From assembly GCA_963920705.1 (NCBI GenBank), contig OY987239.1, forward strand, positions 1,116,001-1,180,000: a DNA stretch of 64,000 nucleotides, given 5' to 3'. This DNA comes from Odiellus spinosus. Taxonomy: Eukaryota > Arthropoda > Arachnida > Opiliones > Phalangiidae. The notes beneath the pieces are model-generated. The model was given only the letters and a program-made list of their open reading frames with translations. It searched no databases and had not been told where the DNA came from. Shown one piece after another: positions 21,732 through 33,839 of the stretch (positions are counted from its first letter, which is position 1; each line of letters begins with the position of its first letter). Both the position numbers and the translations under genes were made by a program.

Positions 21732-22180
21732 GTTTTTCACTCGCTTGTCTACCGACTTAATTATCCATAAATTAGAAAGCCACATCTCCTTAAACCTTTC
21801 TCCTTTAATAAAACCAAATATAACCTCTTTAAATAAATGTTCAGAATGGATTTTTTTTTAGTTGGCTGGATTCATGGAGATCCTGAATTTCTTCGCAAAC
21901 AATAAGCAAATCCCCATCTTTAACTCAATTGTATTACCGTAGTGCAGCGTCTCCTTCTCGAAATTATTAAATATTAAACGGGAAATCAAAGCAACGTCTT
22001 CCAACGTATTTCTGACAATCATTGGACTATTTCTCCAAAATTTATTCCCTATTCTACCAATTCCTATTCAAACTATCTCTTGTTGGGTTATAAGTTTTGT
22101 TAAATGGGATAAATAAGGCTTTAACAAGGCTGCAATTGGAATTATTTCGGGTGAAATGAGAAATTAATCTTGATGTCTAT
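21732..22180. other. Right flank of retrotransposon insertion; no gene seen
   Basis: 21735-21850 continues the repeat interrupted by the retrotransposon (compare 4860-4950). 21858-21906 holds an H-type string (GGATTCATGGAGATCCTGAA). The rest is AT-rich without recognisable content. Confidence 0.5.
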
Positions 22181-22515
22181 CTCTTTAATCCATAGATAAG
22201 AAAATTCACCTTTCCGAAATCAGTCTAAAATATAAGAAAAATATTACAAATTGACTTTTAATTCGATGAATATAAATAAAACAACGAAACTAAAATTTTA
22301 AATCATCAATTTATTAATTATTTTTCACGAAAATAAATTTTGAATGTTTTTTATCCGAACGTATAACGCGGATAATATTCTAAGATAAGGCCATTTTTGG
22401 ATAAAAACGGATATGGATTACGTTTTTTACTTTATCTTCGAATAACAGATAATGTACATCGGAATTTAGATTTTATCCAATTAATAAAATTAAAATTATA
22501 CGAATTCCGAATACA
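22180..22515 (-). mobile_element. Inverted partial copy of element S
   Basis: Reverse complement of much of the S element at 22971-23647 (shared strings TATCCGAACGTATAACGCGG, TTTCACGAAAATAAATTTTG). It ends near 22512 in ACGAATTCCGA, the inverse of the S terminus. With S1 it makes a large imperfect inverted repeat around about 22740. Confidence 0.55.
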
Positions 22516-22970
22516 GTCTAATTTTAAGCAAATTAGTAATCGAATAAGACCATTTTATAAATCAGAATATCTTATGCAAATACTAAAAGTTTTACAAATT
22601 TGGAACACTTTTTTTTCTAATCGAATCCAACGCTAAGATTGTCCAAATAAGTCGAGACATCATTAAACGCGTGTTATTATACGGTGTGTCATGTTAAATT
22701 TAGAACAATAACTATTCTCAAATAACCATAAAAATATAATACTAATGGCAGCACAAACATGAAATAATTTCAACGATTTAGGCAAATGTTCATTGTATTC
22801 AGATATATGGGCGTGTATCAAAAAAAAAGCTCTATTAAGAAACAAAGCATTAAATTTGAAATCTTGATAACTTCGCAAATATGGTGTTCTACATTTTCCC
22901 GTGTTAAAACTAAACAAGAAATAAAACGAATTTTCATGGTAAATAGTGTAGCTATTCGAGTAACATAATA

Positions 22971-23647
22971 GAACTCGGAATTCGTCTAATTTTTATTAAT
23001 TGGATAAAATCTACTAAATTCTGATGTATATATTATCCGTTTGATAAAAAATAGACTATTTTTAATTCGAGTTAACTTATTCGAAGATAAAGTAAAAAAA
23101 TAATCCATATCCAAAAATGGCTTTAGCTTAGAATATTATCCGCGTTATACGTTCGGATAAAAAAATTCAAAATTTATTTTCGTGAAAAACAACGAATAAA
23201 AAGATGGTTTAAAATCTTAGTTTCGTTGTTTTATTTATATTCTTCAAATTAAAAGTGAATTTGAAATATTTTTCTTATATTTTAGACTAATTCTGGAAAC
23301 GCGAATGTCTCTTATCCATCGCTATACGATTGAAAACGAGTAATTTGTTCGTAGATAATAATAATATTTATTTCGCAAATCAAATTGCAGGCGACCACTG
23401 AGGCAAGGCCAATAAGTGGTGCTCACCAGACAGCCCATACAAAGAACCAGAAAATGCAATTAAAATAATTATTTTCGAAAAACAAAGGTAATTAATGAAT
23501 CGAGCGAGTAATTTATCAGTTAAGTTAAATTAGATCGGGGTAAGCCTTATACGTTTAAGAATTATACGAATATACAATTTTTTATTTACGGAAAATATCT
23601 ATAAATATACGAATAACAGAAGATAATGGATATACGATTCGGAGCTC
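22971..23647 (+). mobile_element. Element S1 (TA target)
   Basis: 677 bp, ends GAACTCGGAATTCG and (right) CGATTCGGAGCTC, next to TA on both sides (22969-22970, 23648-23649). Shorter relatives are at 37071-37548 and 62078-62555. An unrelated GC-richer string lies at about 23391-23455. Non-coding. Confidence 0.65.
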
Positions 23648-23675
23648 TATGTGTAATATGCTGAATACCTTCAGT

Positions 23676-26600
23676 TTAATGAAAATAATTGACAAGCAGT
23701 TCGAGTAGCAATATTGCCATAGAGATGGAGATGCCATACATCCAAGCTTCAAACACGACAATTAATTCCTCAACTGTCATGACTCTCTCCAAATTCAAAC
23801 TGGTTAATTTTTCAAGCGCCCAGCAGTGCCCGTATTTACGATCCCAGATTCGATTATTTCGCGTGCCCTGCTCAGTTTCCACATACCTATGACTCCTGTT
23901 CAAATAGAAAGAATTACGCTACAGATACTGATATATGGAATATATTTTTGGTTTTTATGGTTCTCTATTTAAAATATAAGCGCGGCAGGATAATACGACA
24001 AATAATAGGTTTCAAATATGAAGTTATAATAAAAAGAGTGAAAAACTATCTTTTTTGATATTATAAAACTAAAGATTGAAGATGATGACACTCGACACAA
24101 GTTTCCAAAACCATTTCACTTCATTTTTGTAATTTTTAAGCGTCATATATATTAAAAACATGCAACGGAAACCCGCAAATACGAAAGAAATCTTGAAAAC
24201 AGTCGAAATAATAGGAACTTACGAAAAAACTTTGAAAATATATGAAAATTATAAAATATAGCCTTATAGGAAATGTGGTTACCCTGAAGTCGTCGAAAAT
24301 TACAATTAAAATCAAAGTCTATCACTTTATTCAGAAGTAGATGAAACCCTCCTATGAAGAATACTACTCTAATGTTCCATATGGTTCTACCCCGATTCGC
24401 CCTAAACATTTGGCCCAATTCCCATTTCGCCCAATCTCAATTGGCCCAATCCCAACTGGCCCAATTCCCAATCAGCCCAATTTATTAGGCCCTATCCTAT
24501 TTCGTCCAATCCCATTTCCCCTAATTCCCATTTCGCCAAATCACATTTCGAATAATTCCATTTTTGCCAAATTCTTATTTCGCCCAATCCACACCCAAGG
24601 CATATGCGAACAAAATCCTCTTGATCGGTTCCTTCGTCCTGTTTAATTATTTCTACACGCACTTCTTGATGTAACTAAACAATTTATTTATTAATTTTGG
24701 TAATCTAACCCAACCTACCTCAACCCAACCAACTCTAACCCAACCCAATCTATAGAACAATTTTCTTTATTAGTTTTGGTAACCTAACCTAACCTAACCC
24801 AAGCCAACATAACCCAACTCAATCTTAAGAACTATTTTCTTTATCAATTTTGGTAACCTAACTTAACCTAACCAAACCAAACCAAAACCCAACGTAACCC
24901 AACCCAATCTAAAGAACAATTTAATTTATTAGTTTTGGTAACCTAACCTAACCTAACAATTTTAGGCGAAACGGGAAAAGGAATTTTAGGTTGAGCAAAA
25001 TGGGAAACGATGATAAAACGATTGGGCGAAGTGGCATTGGGCGAATTGGGACAAGGAAATTTTGGTTTGGGCGAATTGGGAATCGATAATTTTGGGCCAA
25101 ATGATAATACGTTTGGGTGAAGTAGGATTGGGCGAAATGGGAATAGATAATTTTGGGCGAAATATTTGGGCGAAATGGGAAAAATTCACAATTTTACGAG
25201 ATCGGAGGGGTCCTACTTCATACCCCCTGTCTACGGAAAATTGGAAATTCTCTCTCTCCACATACGACAACTTTTTTGATGAACCCCAAGGCTGCTAGAG
25301 ATATTCGCTCGAGGAACTCCCGATCCGAAAATATCTACCGTTAGGAGGCGTACAAATCGCGCTTTTTGAAACTAACCCATACAGAGAGGGGTAGACAAGA
25401 CCAGGGAGTAATGGACTTCAAAGGAGGGTTTCATCGGCTTCTGATTTATTCCATAAACGTAAACAACACCCCGTAGCTTAATACCATCAGCAAAGGTACA
25501 GATCATAAATAGCTCATCATTTAAAAATAGCCAAAAAAAGTCACCACCCCTCTCTGGCTCGAGTGATTTGGACTCTTCCACGATACTTTGAGTCGGGAGA
25601 GAGTGACGGAATTTAGGCGGGCCGCGCTTGGCTATATTGTCTCCCCCCAACTCCGGAATTTCTCAGAGAGTGGCGCTTCCTCCGTTCACTATTTACAGTC
25701 ACAGCGGCCGAATTATAATCTGCCCTCACATTTACCTGGACCTTTGCTGGTAGTATTAAGCTACGTGGCGTTGTTTACTTTCATGGAAAAAAGTGATATG
25801 CTTTTGTTAAAATATGCCAAATTAAACGACCATCTCTAGTATGAAATTGCCAGCTACATCTTTATGATGTTCCGCGTGTAAGTAAATATTCATGAACACT
25901 CACAAGTAATAAACGTTTTCCATGATTCGTAGAGGTAGTGTTTTGCTAAATGGAATGACACCCATGCACGATAAGTAATTTTTTTTGCCAACAAAGATTT
26001 GTTTCTGGTATTTTTTGAGATGATCTCTCAAAGCAGCGCTTCTTAAATCATTCATTACGTCTGATACAGAGTTTATCCACGCGTATTTGACAGTTCCGTT
26101 AGGAAATGTTTCTAGGTAAGATGGTGTCAAGAATCCTTCGTAACGATGAGCGTCAGAGTTTATTTTGATCATTTCCTTATTGTTAGGATCTTTGATGAAA
26201 AACTACGAAAGTTAACGGATCAGACTTTAATATTTATAGCCGATTGTTGAATTATTTAGTCATATGTTTGTTCTATTACTATAAAACAACTTTTCATAAT
26301 CTTTGAAGGTTTTATACAAGTAACATTTGGAAACCCAATCTTACTCATATTTTGTAAAATATATCGCTTAAAGGGAGAATGCAGTCTAAAAACAAACGAG
26401 TTTTTTATCGATTCCTTATGGTGTTTGTAAAAAAAAATACAAAAAAATACCAAACTACAAATAATTTAATACTAACCACGACAAGTTGGGAAACCAAAAT
26501 ATAACCTCCCCGACCCCGACGTTAAGGTAACATAACCTAACCTAACCTAACTTTACCTAAAATAAAAGATGAAAAGAAATGTAGAGTATTGGAAGAGTAG

Positions 26601-29600
26601 AAGAAACAGCGTCCATTTCAATCACACTTCTCCATTTCCCATTTATGTTACGGAGTATAAGTTTTTTCCCTTAACCTCAAGGATTCAGAGAATGCAAAAG
26701 AGTGTCCTGCGTTACCCATAATTGTATGCGGCAGGTCGTAGACTTCTTAATATACACACCAAACGAAATGTCCAGCGGTACCCATAATTATATGCGGCAG
26801 GCCTAGATTTCTTAATAGACACACCAAATGAAATGTTTATTTTCTAAATAAATATGTAAAATACAAGTTCTTGTAATATAAATTAACACTTGAGTATAGG
26901 CTGTACTGTGTGATTATCTTTGATAATCCACTGATTTGATAAAGACGAAGAATTTAGTCTGGGATGGCAAGGAAGACAAGGAATGAAAACGACGAAGATA
27001 TGGTAGCAAGTTCCTCTTGGACAAACCAAGGAATATTGAAGACTGAATGTTCCATTTACAACCCATTGTCGGTAGATGATTGGTAATTACTTCCGGTACA
27101 ATTTTCGTCTGAAATTCTTGATTTGACGTGCTAATAGAGGACCATTACTGATATTCTCATCATACAAGTGATCCCAGTCAATGGAAGAATCCAAGGATTG
27201 AGCTGGTTGAGAGGTTATTTTCCAAACAGGTTACAAGACGTTAGCTTCCACTCCTATGATAAAAAATATCTTAAAAGACTGAAAGTAGACTAATTTCCAT
27301 ACCGTTAGTACTTATATTTGAATAGCTCCTTTTATGTTTACAATTACGAGGCCGTATGAAGAACTGCCGAGCTTTTACTGACTGTAGGTATCTCATATGT
27401 CGAGTCCGAAAACACTAACTGCTTGCACGTTTCAATTCTTCGTAGCCGGGCCGTCTCTTTCTGGTGATAAATGAAAGCCGTGTCGCTGCTCTGTTGACTT
27501 CAAACGGTGATAACATTCTATGCTGGTTGATTATCTCTCTTAAGTCATTATAGCTCTCTTTCGTCTGGTCTGGCCTCGTCTCCTCTCGTTCGTCTCGTCT
27601 CGTCTCCTGGTCTCGAAGTTCACAGTACATGACTTATTTCGATTATGAACATAATCGTAAATGTTTCTTGGTTTTATATTGGAGAAAACTGAAGCCTATT
27701 TTTTATTCCAACATCAGATATCCATTTTTTCTTCAAAATTGTTGTTTTTTAATCACGGGAAACCTACTGTACTTTTGTTCAATGAGAGTTTTCACCACTA
27801 TCATTTTTCTTAAGAGGTTTAACAATTTGTATCAATCCGCCTCAGCTTTAAATCTTATATCATTTCTATCTTGGATGCCCGTGTAAACGTACCTTTATTT
27901 AGATTCTTCAATCCACCCCAAGTTTGCAGAAAGCCTTAGCCTATACTGCCCGTTATACCTTTGCTTTTTGGACTAAATGATATATGGAAAACAGCTAAGC
28001 GCGTGTTGCCAACTCAAGCTGGTATTAAACGGTCAAATTTTTGGACAATTTCTTAAATATCTTCGAAACTATCTCGAATTTTCAATTGATTTTTCAACTG
28101 AATTATTAATTAGATTAAGTTTAACCATTTTGATATTTTTAATTATAAAATAAATTAATATTGCGTTTCATTTCCCTAAACGATATCACACCATAAGGCT
28201 CATTTGCATTCACTCCAAAAAGGTAGTATATAAACCGATCCTTTATTAGTCGAGCGAAGTGGCCATGAAGTTGGGAGGAAAACCCCCTCCCTTCAATGTC
28301 TAGACGATTCTTGATCTCTAGGCGCTTGGCTCGCAATGTTAATTTACCCATTGGTGGGGCGATATTTGGAGAGTGGAAGATCGATGTGGACCATATTAGT
28401 GAGGGACGCCTCGCTAGTATGGCCCGCTGAGATCGGACACTGGAGGTTGGACCTTGGTGTGGAGATGGTCGGAGGTGATTATAACAGTGGGAGACGTCCC
28501 ATTGCGTATGATCGCCTTCATCTGTCAAGCATCGAGGTTTGACCGTAAAGTGGATGGTGGAAGGTGATAATATGCAATTGGCGACGTCCTGTTGCATATC
28601 ATTGCACGACACTTGAAACTTAATGTGGCAGCCATGCTTAAAGGAGGTAATTCCCGTTAAACGGAATTGAACGATAAGCGGGTATGATAATGTCTCTAGA
28701 CTTTTGGCTCCACGAGCTCGGTCACGTGATATCCGCTTACACAGGATATCCGCTTACACATTAAGTGACACACACACAGACACACACACACACACAGACA
28801 CGACCAGTGTAAAACCTCCCCCTGAACTAAAGTTCAGTCGGGGAGGTAAAAACACGCTAACCTAGATTGATGGAGATCGTTAATTTCTTCTAATTGAAAG
28901 GTCAGCGACCAATCGAAAACCCTCATGGAGATCTCACCTTAACCACGAGCCTTTGATCATTGGTCGCTGACCCTTCAATGCGAAGAAATTCAGCATCTCC
29001 ATAAATCCAGCTTGAGGGGCTAGTCACTCGAGAAATCAGGTGTGCAAAACTTGGGAAATCGATGTCCTGATTTACAGAATTCACAGAATTCATAGGAAAT
29101 CACTGGCAATCATAAAAAAATTCTAGAAAATTTGGAAATCACAAGAGATCAGAGGAAATCACTGGTAATCTAAAGAAATCAGAGGAAATTAAATGGAAAT
29201 CTAAAGAAATCAGAGGAAATCAAATGGAAATCTAAAGAAATCAGAGGAAATCTTTAAATACAAAATTTTTTGAATCACAGGAAATCAAATGAAAATCAGA
29301 AATCATTTAGGGAATCACAGGAAATTACTAGGAATCACGAGAAATAACCGGAATCAAATGCAAATATAAGGAAATCAAAGGAAATCAAACTAAATCAAAG
29401 GAAATCAAAGGAAATCAAAGAAAATCAAAGAAAATCAAAGGAAATCAAATGGAAATCAAATGGAAATCAATGGAAATCAAATGAAAATCAAATAAAAATC
29501 AAATGAAAATCAAATGAAAAACAAATGGAAATCAAATGGAAATCAAATGGAAATCAAATGGAAATTTAATGGAAATCAAATGGAAATTTAATGGAAATCA

Positions 29601-32600
29601 AATGGAAATCAACTTTTTTGGAAATCCAGGAATTCACTTGGAAATCACTGGACATCACTTAAATATTTTGGAATCGGAAATCAGGTGTACAAAATATTTT
29701 GAAGTGACCAGCCCCTTGATCCAGCTAAGCCTAATTTTCGGGTAAGTTTCAAATTTATTTCTAGTTTAACATTTATTTCTAAATTATGTTACTGGTGGAT
29801 TAGGCCTATTGAAACTATATGGAATCGATAAAAAATCACTAGTTATTAGATTGCATTAAAGATTTAAGGAGATCGAGGTCCTCTCAATAAAGCATTTTGT
29901 CGGTAGAAGACGCTCGTGGAGATAACGGAATCAATTTAAAAACAAAACTGTTTCGACTTCGTCAAGCTTAATGGTACCTTTACATTCGACAAAAACAACT
30001 CATGAACCCATTATACAACACGATACTATAGTTCCCAATTAAGGAATTAGAAATTTCCATACTCATAAACCAACTGATCCATGGGGCTATGGCCATTGGG
30101 GTACAAATATAATGATGAATTATCACAATAGATGGCGCGCCTACGCCTCACTCTATCTCACGCTCTCGTACCTATCCACGTATTACACCCGTTGCTATGC
30201 AAACGCGTGAAGCCTCGAAGCACGAGGGGAGGGGTTACCGTGTAGTTTGTCTCTGTCGTCATAGCTTAGCCAATCAGAATGGGAACTACGATAGCGACAT
30301 CTCTTAACAGATCGGCGAGTAAAGAGTGTACCCCAATGGCCTTGATATTTTTATGAACATTCTAATACCATGATATTTCTAGGTTTGTTCGAAGCTGACT
30401 GTTTTTCTAGACTTAAAATATAGTATTTGTTACCTTTGTCAAATTGAGATGGGTGACTAAGAAGTGGTTTAGTTCCTGGACTATGTTCAATATCTTGCAG
30501 CGTGTTGATCCGAGAAAATTTCGAGACTGTCAGTTTGCTTTTCAAAATACCCGAATATGACTTGGCCAGAACAGACATGGCCAGTAACCATCCAGCCAAT
30601 AAATATTAGATATAATTTTGTTGAATGTAAACATCGGGTTCTGTTTGTAAATTAAGAGGGGAGTAAAAGATTTGCGTTCATAAAATAGGTTTTGTCTCAT
30701 GGCCGAGATTTCTAAATCAAATCATAAATTTAACTAGAGATCTCTATATTATCACTCATTGCGACGCGAGACTCGCGATTGGTTATTAATTATGTAATCC
30801 CAGATATATTCCTCAGGAAAGCGACATCTATCTCGGTCAACTTGCAAATTGAAAGTGACCCAAATAAAAATGTTAGGTTGCATTCTTCGTTTAAGAATTA
30901 TTCCATGTTAAAAATTAATGTGACTTATTTTGCTTTGAATATAGACATGTATTGATACCATCCATGAAGAGTTTTACGTAACAGAGTTCGTACAAAATTT
31001 TCGAAAATAATTTCCCTGACTTTTCCAGATTTTCCTTGATCATTTTTTTAATAAATCTAACCATTTTCAATACTTTCTATGACTTTTCTCATTTTGTAAA
31101 CTAGAAATTGACACTTTGAGGTAGAACGTTTATAATAGTAACTTAGTCATAGTTACAAATCATCCTCAACTTTCGCCCAAAAAAGATTTCCCTGGATAAA
31201 CATACTTGGATGAAGCATGGATTAATCAACCTCACAGGGATAATTCACTTTGGTAAAATGATTGTTCGAATCGCACACTGGTGACAAAAATTGTCTAAAC
31301 CGGAAGTTTCTAGCTGCCGATACACGGGGTGAAATATTGAAGGGGAAAAAACTCTAAAGCAGACGATGCTCTCATGGATTACTTCCGGATTTGGATCGGT
31401 AAGGGGGTATAATTGAGGGGCCGGATAAAATGTCTGGTAGCCATCTTTGAAACAAACATCTTCAACTACTAGTATAGCAAATCGTACCAGAGTGAATTAT
31501 CCCTGTGAGGTTGATTAATCCATGGATGAAGGACACCTTTTCTCAAACATATCCTAAGTAAACGAACGGTCCGACGTCATATATAGCGAAGGCACTTTCT
31601 GGGGCATAATTCCAATTTAAAAAATATACTTAACGGTTTTGCAAAAATGAAGCCACAAAGAAGAAGGTATATTCAAAACACAAGTAACTACGTTGATGAG
31701 AGTGTCGCTGGATAAAATACTTGAAAAGCAAAGAAGTGACAGACAAAATAATGATAAAAATCGCCGTTAATATCCAAATTATGTCTTCAAATCCTGCAAG
31801 TGAAAATCTTGCCGTTCCACCGAAACTTGTCGGATCTATGGCTGTGAATATTCTAGTTTCTGAATTCTTATAAACTGGAGACATATTGAAGTCTTCCGGA
31901 GCATTTGGGATAACATTTTGCATGAACATATGAAAAAGCTGCAAAATTTTATGGTTTAAATGACGATTTCGAAATTTCCATACTCATAAACTTCCAAGGG
32001 GCTACGGCCATTTAGGTACAAATATAATGATGAATTATCGCCACTATCTCTCGCTCTCGTACCAATCTACGTATTACACCCGTTGCTATGGGAAATGTCT
32101 CGAAGCGTGAGGGGAGGGATTACCGCCTAGTTTGTCTCTCTCAGAATAGGATAAGAATAGGAACTACGATAGGGACATCTCTTAACAGATGGCGCCCTGC
32201 TCCTGCAAGTTCCTCTTAAATTTCGATTTCGTCTATTCGCGTATGCTCACATTTGGAGTGACGACACAGAGAATAAGGACAAGGGAATGTACTTATTTCT
32301 ACTATAGTTAACTGTTCTCCCAAAAACGTGGGACTCCCAGTGCTCTTAACGTTATCATTTTTTGCTCCATAGGAAAAGTTGTTTGGAAGATCAAACTGCG
32401 ATGTATTGAAAAGTGTTAGATTAAGCAGCATCGATTCTGGTCATTTTATACCAGAGGTAACCGATAATGAATAACGTATTACTGGTGTTTAAAAAGCTTC
32501 ATTATTAAGGGGGGCAAAGGAGGCACCTGCCCCCCGGGCGATACCTAAATCCGAGCGATTGTTTTACTAAAATTTGGGAAAACTTGACGTAAGTTATTGA

Positions 32601-32932
32601 ATTTGAAATGATTTCTGGGTGCGAAGCTATTGAGGGAGCACGATGAATTAAAGTCTTTTCCCCGAGTGATGGCGTGATCACTGTTGGATTTTTAAGTTAG
32701 GGGGCGCGTACAATGTTTGCCCCCGGCCGTCAAATCGCATAATCCGGCCTTGTTTAGTAGCAAAGAAGTTGAAAGAACAAATTAGATATGTTAATGTTTC
32801 AGTTTCGTAAATCCTAGTGTTCTGACAAAATGACTTAAACAATACTAAAGGACAACCTGCTGGTTCGTTTTTGTCGATCAAATGGACCCCTAGTTGATCA
32901 ATAGCTTCCTTAACCATGAAATGGATCTTCAA
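23676..32932 (-). CDS. Divergent ionotropic receptor-like gene, minus strand (possibly a pseudogene)
   Basis: Exons on the minus strand, 5' to 3': about 32932-32770 (S1), about 32425-32290 (S1, FNTSQFDLPNNFSYG), 31938-31635 (end of S1, membrane helix 1 IIWILTAIFIIILSVTSLL, pore-like FFVASFLQNR), about 30650-30475 (membrane helix 3, then AKSYSGILKSKLTV), 26202-25904 (S2) and 23895-23676 (end of S2, last helix, stop). Order, phases and the acceptor reading G-AGT-CAT ... V-E-T-E-Q match copy B, so this is one IR/iGluR-type channel subunit, paralogous to A/B but divergent. Membrane location and chemosensory role are inferred. The helix-3 exon has a probable 4-nt duplication (GGCTGGATGG, near 30590) that shifts the frame. 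The 4.3-kb intron is full of repeats. The start codon is not certain. A truncated copy lies at 51680-52970. Confidence 0.65.
23904..24331. other. Intron sequence, no feature recognised
   Basis: AT-rich stretch between the last receptor exon and MITE P3; nothing else is supported. Confidence 0.45.
24332..25443. mobile_element. MITE P3 interrupted by element C1
   Basis: The termini of the P family (CAGAAGTAGATGAAACCCTC and inverse) lie about 1.1 kb apart because element C1 sits inside. The flanks CTTTATT / ATTTATT are an imperfect 7-bp duplication. It lies in the last intron of the minus-strand receptor. Confidence 0.7.
24385..25175. mobile_element. Element C1, minisatellite-ended, nested in P3
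   Basis: The left arm (24395-24600) is an array of TTTCGCCCAATTCCCAT-type 17-bp units; the right arm (24965-25175) is the same unit inverted (GGGCGAATTGGGA). The core 24700-24960 is about three diverged repeats of roughly 90 bp containing TTTGGTAACCTAACCTAACC. Ends are approximate because a few P bases are missing at the junction. A related end is at 57234. Confidence 0.7.
25449..25788. mobile_element. MITE N1
   Basis: Inverted ends TTCCATAAACGTAAACAAC and GTTGTTTACTTTCATGGAA with matching sub-terminal parts (GTAGCTTAATACCATCAGC / TAGTATTAAGCTACG). Shorter copies are at 35107-35296 and 60111-60302. It lies in a receptor intron beside P3. Confidence 0.75.
26203..27630. other. Intron: repeat fragments, no gene
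   Basis: 26350-26460 is an H fragment (AAAGGGAGAATGCAGTC, TTTTTTATCGATTCCTTAT). 26484-26600 is the inverted end of the repeat at 47780-47856 (GGGAAACCAAAATATAACCT, then a CCTAAC string). 26703-26768 and 26771-26835 are a direct repeat of about 67 bp (ATGCGGCAGG). 27540-27612 has a TCTCGTC-type simple repeat. The open frame through the last is not supported. Confidence 0.55.
27640..28853 (-). mobile_element. Element Q3, inverted copy of the 41.8-kb repeat unit
   Basis: The reverse complement matches the first ~1.2 kb of the unit at 41795. It begins (right end) with the hairpin ACCTCCCCGACTGAACTTTA then GTTCAGGGGGAGG, followed by a GTCT/GTGT-rich tract, AAGCGGATATCCTGTGT, a GC-richer middle and an AT-rich tail. 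This shows the unit is a dispersed element, not only a local duplication. No credible ORF. Confidence 0.65.
28870..29880. mobile_element. Dispersed element H2 hosting element E
   Basis: Self-complementary core (GGTCAGCGACCAATCGAAAA near 28902 against ATTGGTCGCTGACCCTTCAA near 28958), then CCATAAATCCAGCT, element E, and CCAGCTAAGCCTAATTTTCGG with the right-hand H end near 29880. Its left end is truncated next to Q3. Confidence 0.55.
29013..29718. mobile_element. Element E (8-bp target duplication, internal GGAAATCAAAT array)
   Basis: 706 bp inserted in H2. The flanks ATCCAGCT (29005-29012 and 29719-29726) form an 8-bp duplication that collapses to the H consensus ATCCAGCTAAGCC. Inverted ends are TGAGGGGCTAGTCACT and CAAGGGGCTGGTCACT. 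Just inside each end is a direct motif, AAATCAGGTGT then GCAAAAC (left) or ACAAAAT (right). Between them is an array of AAATGGAAATC units. An 8-bp duplication and such ends would suit a hAT-type element (inference). Confidence 0.75.
30085..30345. mobile_element. MITE-like element M1
   Basis: Inverted ends GGCCATTGGGGTACA / TGTACCCCAATGGCC. The interior includes TATTACACCCGTTGCTATG and GGGAACTACGATAG. Partial copies are at 31985-32205 and, inverted, 52378-52600. Confidence 0.6.
30700..30865. repeat. Fragment of dispersed repeat K
   Basis: Shares CGACGCGAGACTCGCGATTGG and AGATAGATGTCGC-type strings with 38850-39245 and 53800-54262. It lies near the helix-3 exon of the minus-strand receptor. 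Confidence 0.55.
31216..31524. mobile_element. MITE L1 (7-bp target duplication)
   Basis: 309 bp with near-perfect inverted ends CATGGATTAATCAACCTCAC and its reverse complement, flanked by GATGAAG (31209-31215 and 31525-31531). It lies in an intron of the minus-strand receptor and is duplicated at 53081-53389 with the same flanks. Confidence 0.9.
31985..32205. repeat. Truncated M element
   Basis: Matches M1 from the GGCCATTTAGGTACAAATATA end through ACATCTCTTAACAGATG; the right terminus is lost. Mirrored at 52378-52600. Confidence 0.55.
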
Positions 32933-33359
32933 ATTAATCCATTGTCGGTGCTATGTACTTTTATTATCAAATGAACACGATGACAATAAATTAACATTGA
33001 ACTCTGTTCAATGCCCCTAACTAACTTTAAAGTACTAATACAATAATAACTCTACTTCGTCACAATTTAATGTAAACAGATTTATACTAAAAAAACAAGT
33101 ATTATTATAAAATCAATAATTTGGAAAATAGGACAAAATTTTCCTTAACATTTCGCTACGTCTTGCTCTCCCTTTGTATATTTCCTCCGTGTTGTCATTT
33201 AGTTTTCTAAGATAATTAAATTTCAATACTTACTCCCTCATACAAAGCTATCATCGCTGGATATCCTGGTTTGGGATATGATCGCGGTGATATATAAACA
33301 ACGCTTATATATCTAGAACCCCCAAAACAAATTGGTAGAAAGTTCTCTCGGTAGACGCA

Positions 33360-33432
33360 GAAGCCGATGAAACCATCCTTTGAAGTCTACTACTTTAATG
33401 TTTCATATAGCGCTCCTCTCTTTAAGGGTAAA
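33360..33432. mobile_element. Truncated MITE P4
   Basis: About 73 bp of a P terminus (CAGAAGCCGATGAAACCATC), preceded by GTAGACG, the inverse of the duplication flanking the full copy at 50827-51150. It is the same insertion in a duplicated block, mostly deleted here. Confidence 0.7.
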
Positions 33433-33839
33433 ATCCTATACTTTAAACCAACATTGGAAAAAGGGAACATCTTCAATACAAATGGGTGCATTTTAACGGG
33501 TCTCTCAGCTCTTCTTAAAGCTTTTACTTAACATTCTCAGCGAATATATTGAAGCTAATATGCAAAAACACTTATGGACAGCCCTGCCCAAAGTCATTTT
33601 TACTGTAAATTAGATTTTCCGGGGAAAATAACTACAGAAGAACCGTTTAGGGGGTATTGTTCAATGGTTTATTGTTTTCAAAATAACTAGATAACCTCAG
33701 ACGGTTCCAGACTGTGATGTGGCAGGTATTTTTAGAGCAATCCGGCCATTGGTAACGTGTTTTATAAACTTTGAAGTTGACTTGGTACCAATTTTTTTAG
33801 TTTTGTTCTCCCAAGATAGTCCTGAGTGTTGTAAGGGCT

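Noticed and set aside
22397..22917. Short open frames of 60-84 codons near 22.4-22.9 kb
   Set aside because: They lie in S-element and AT-rich DNA with no homology to other copies' frames and no splice signals.
27415..27630. 71-codon charged open frame
   Set aside because: Its start overlaps a TCTCGTC simple repeat giving Arg/Glu/Asp runs; no support for the rest.
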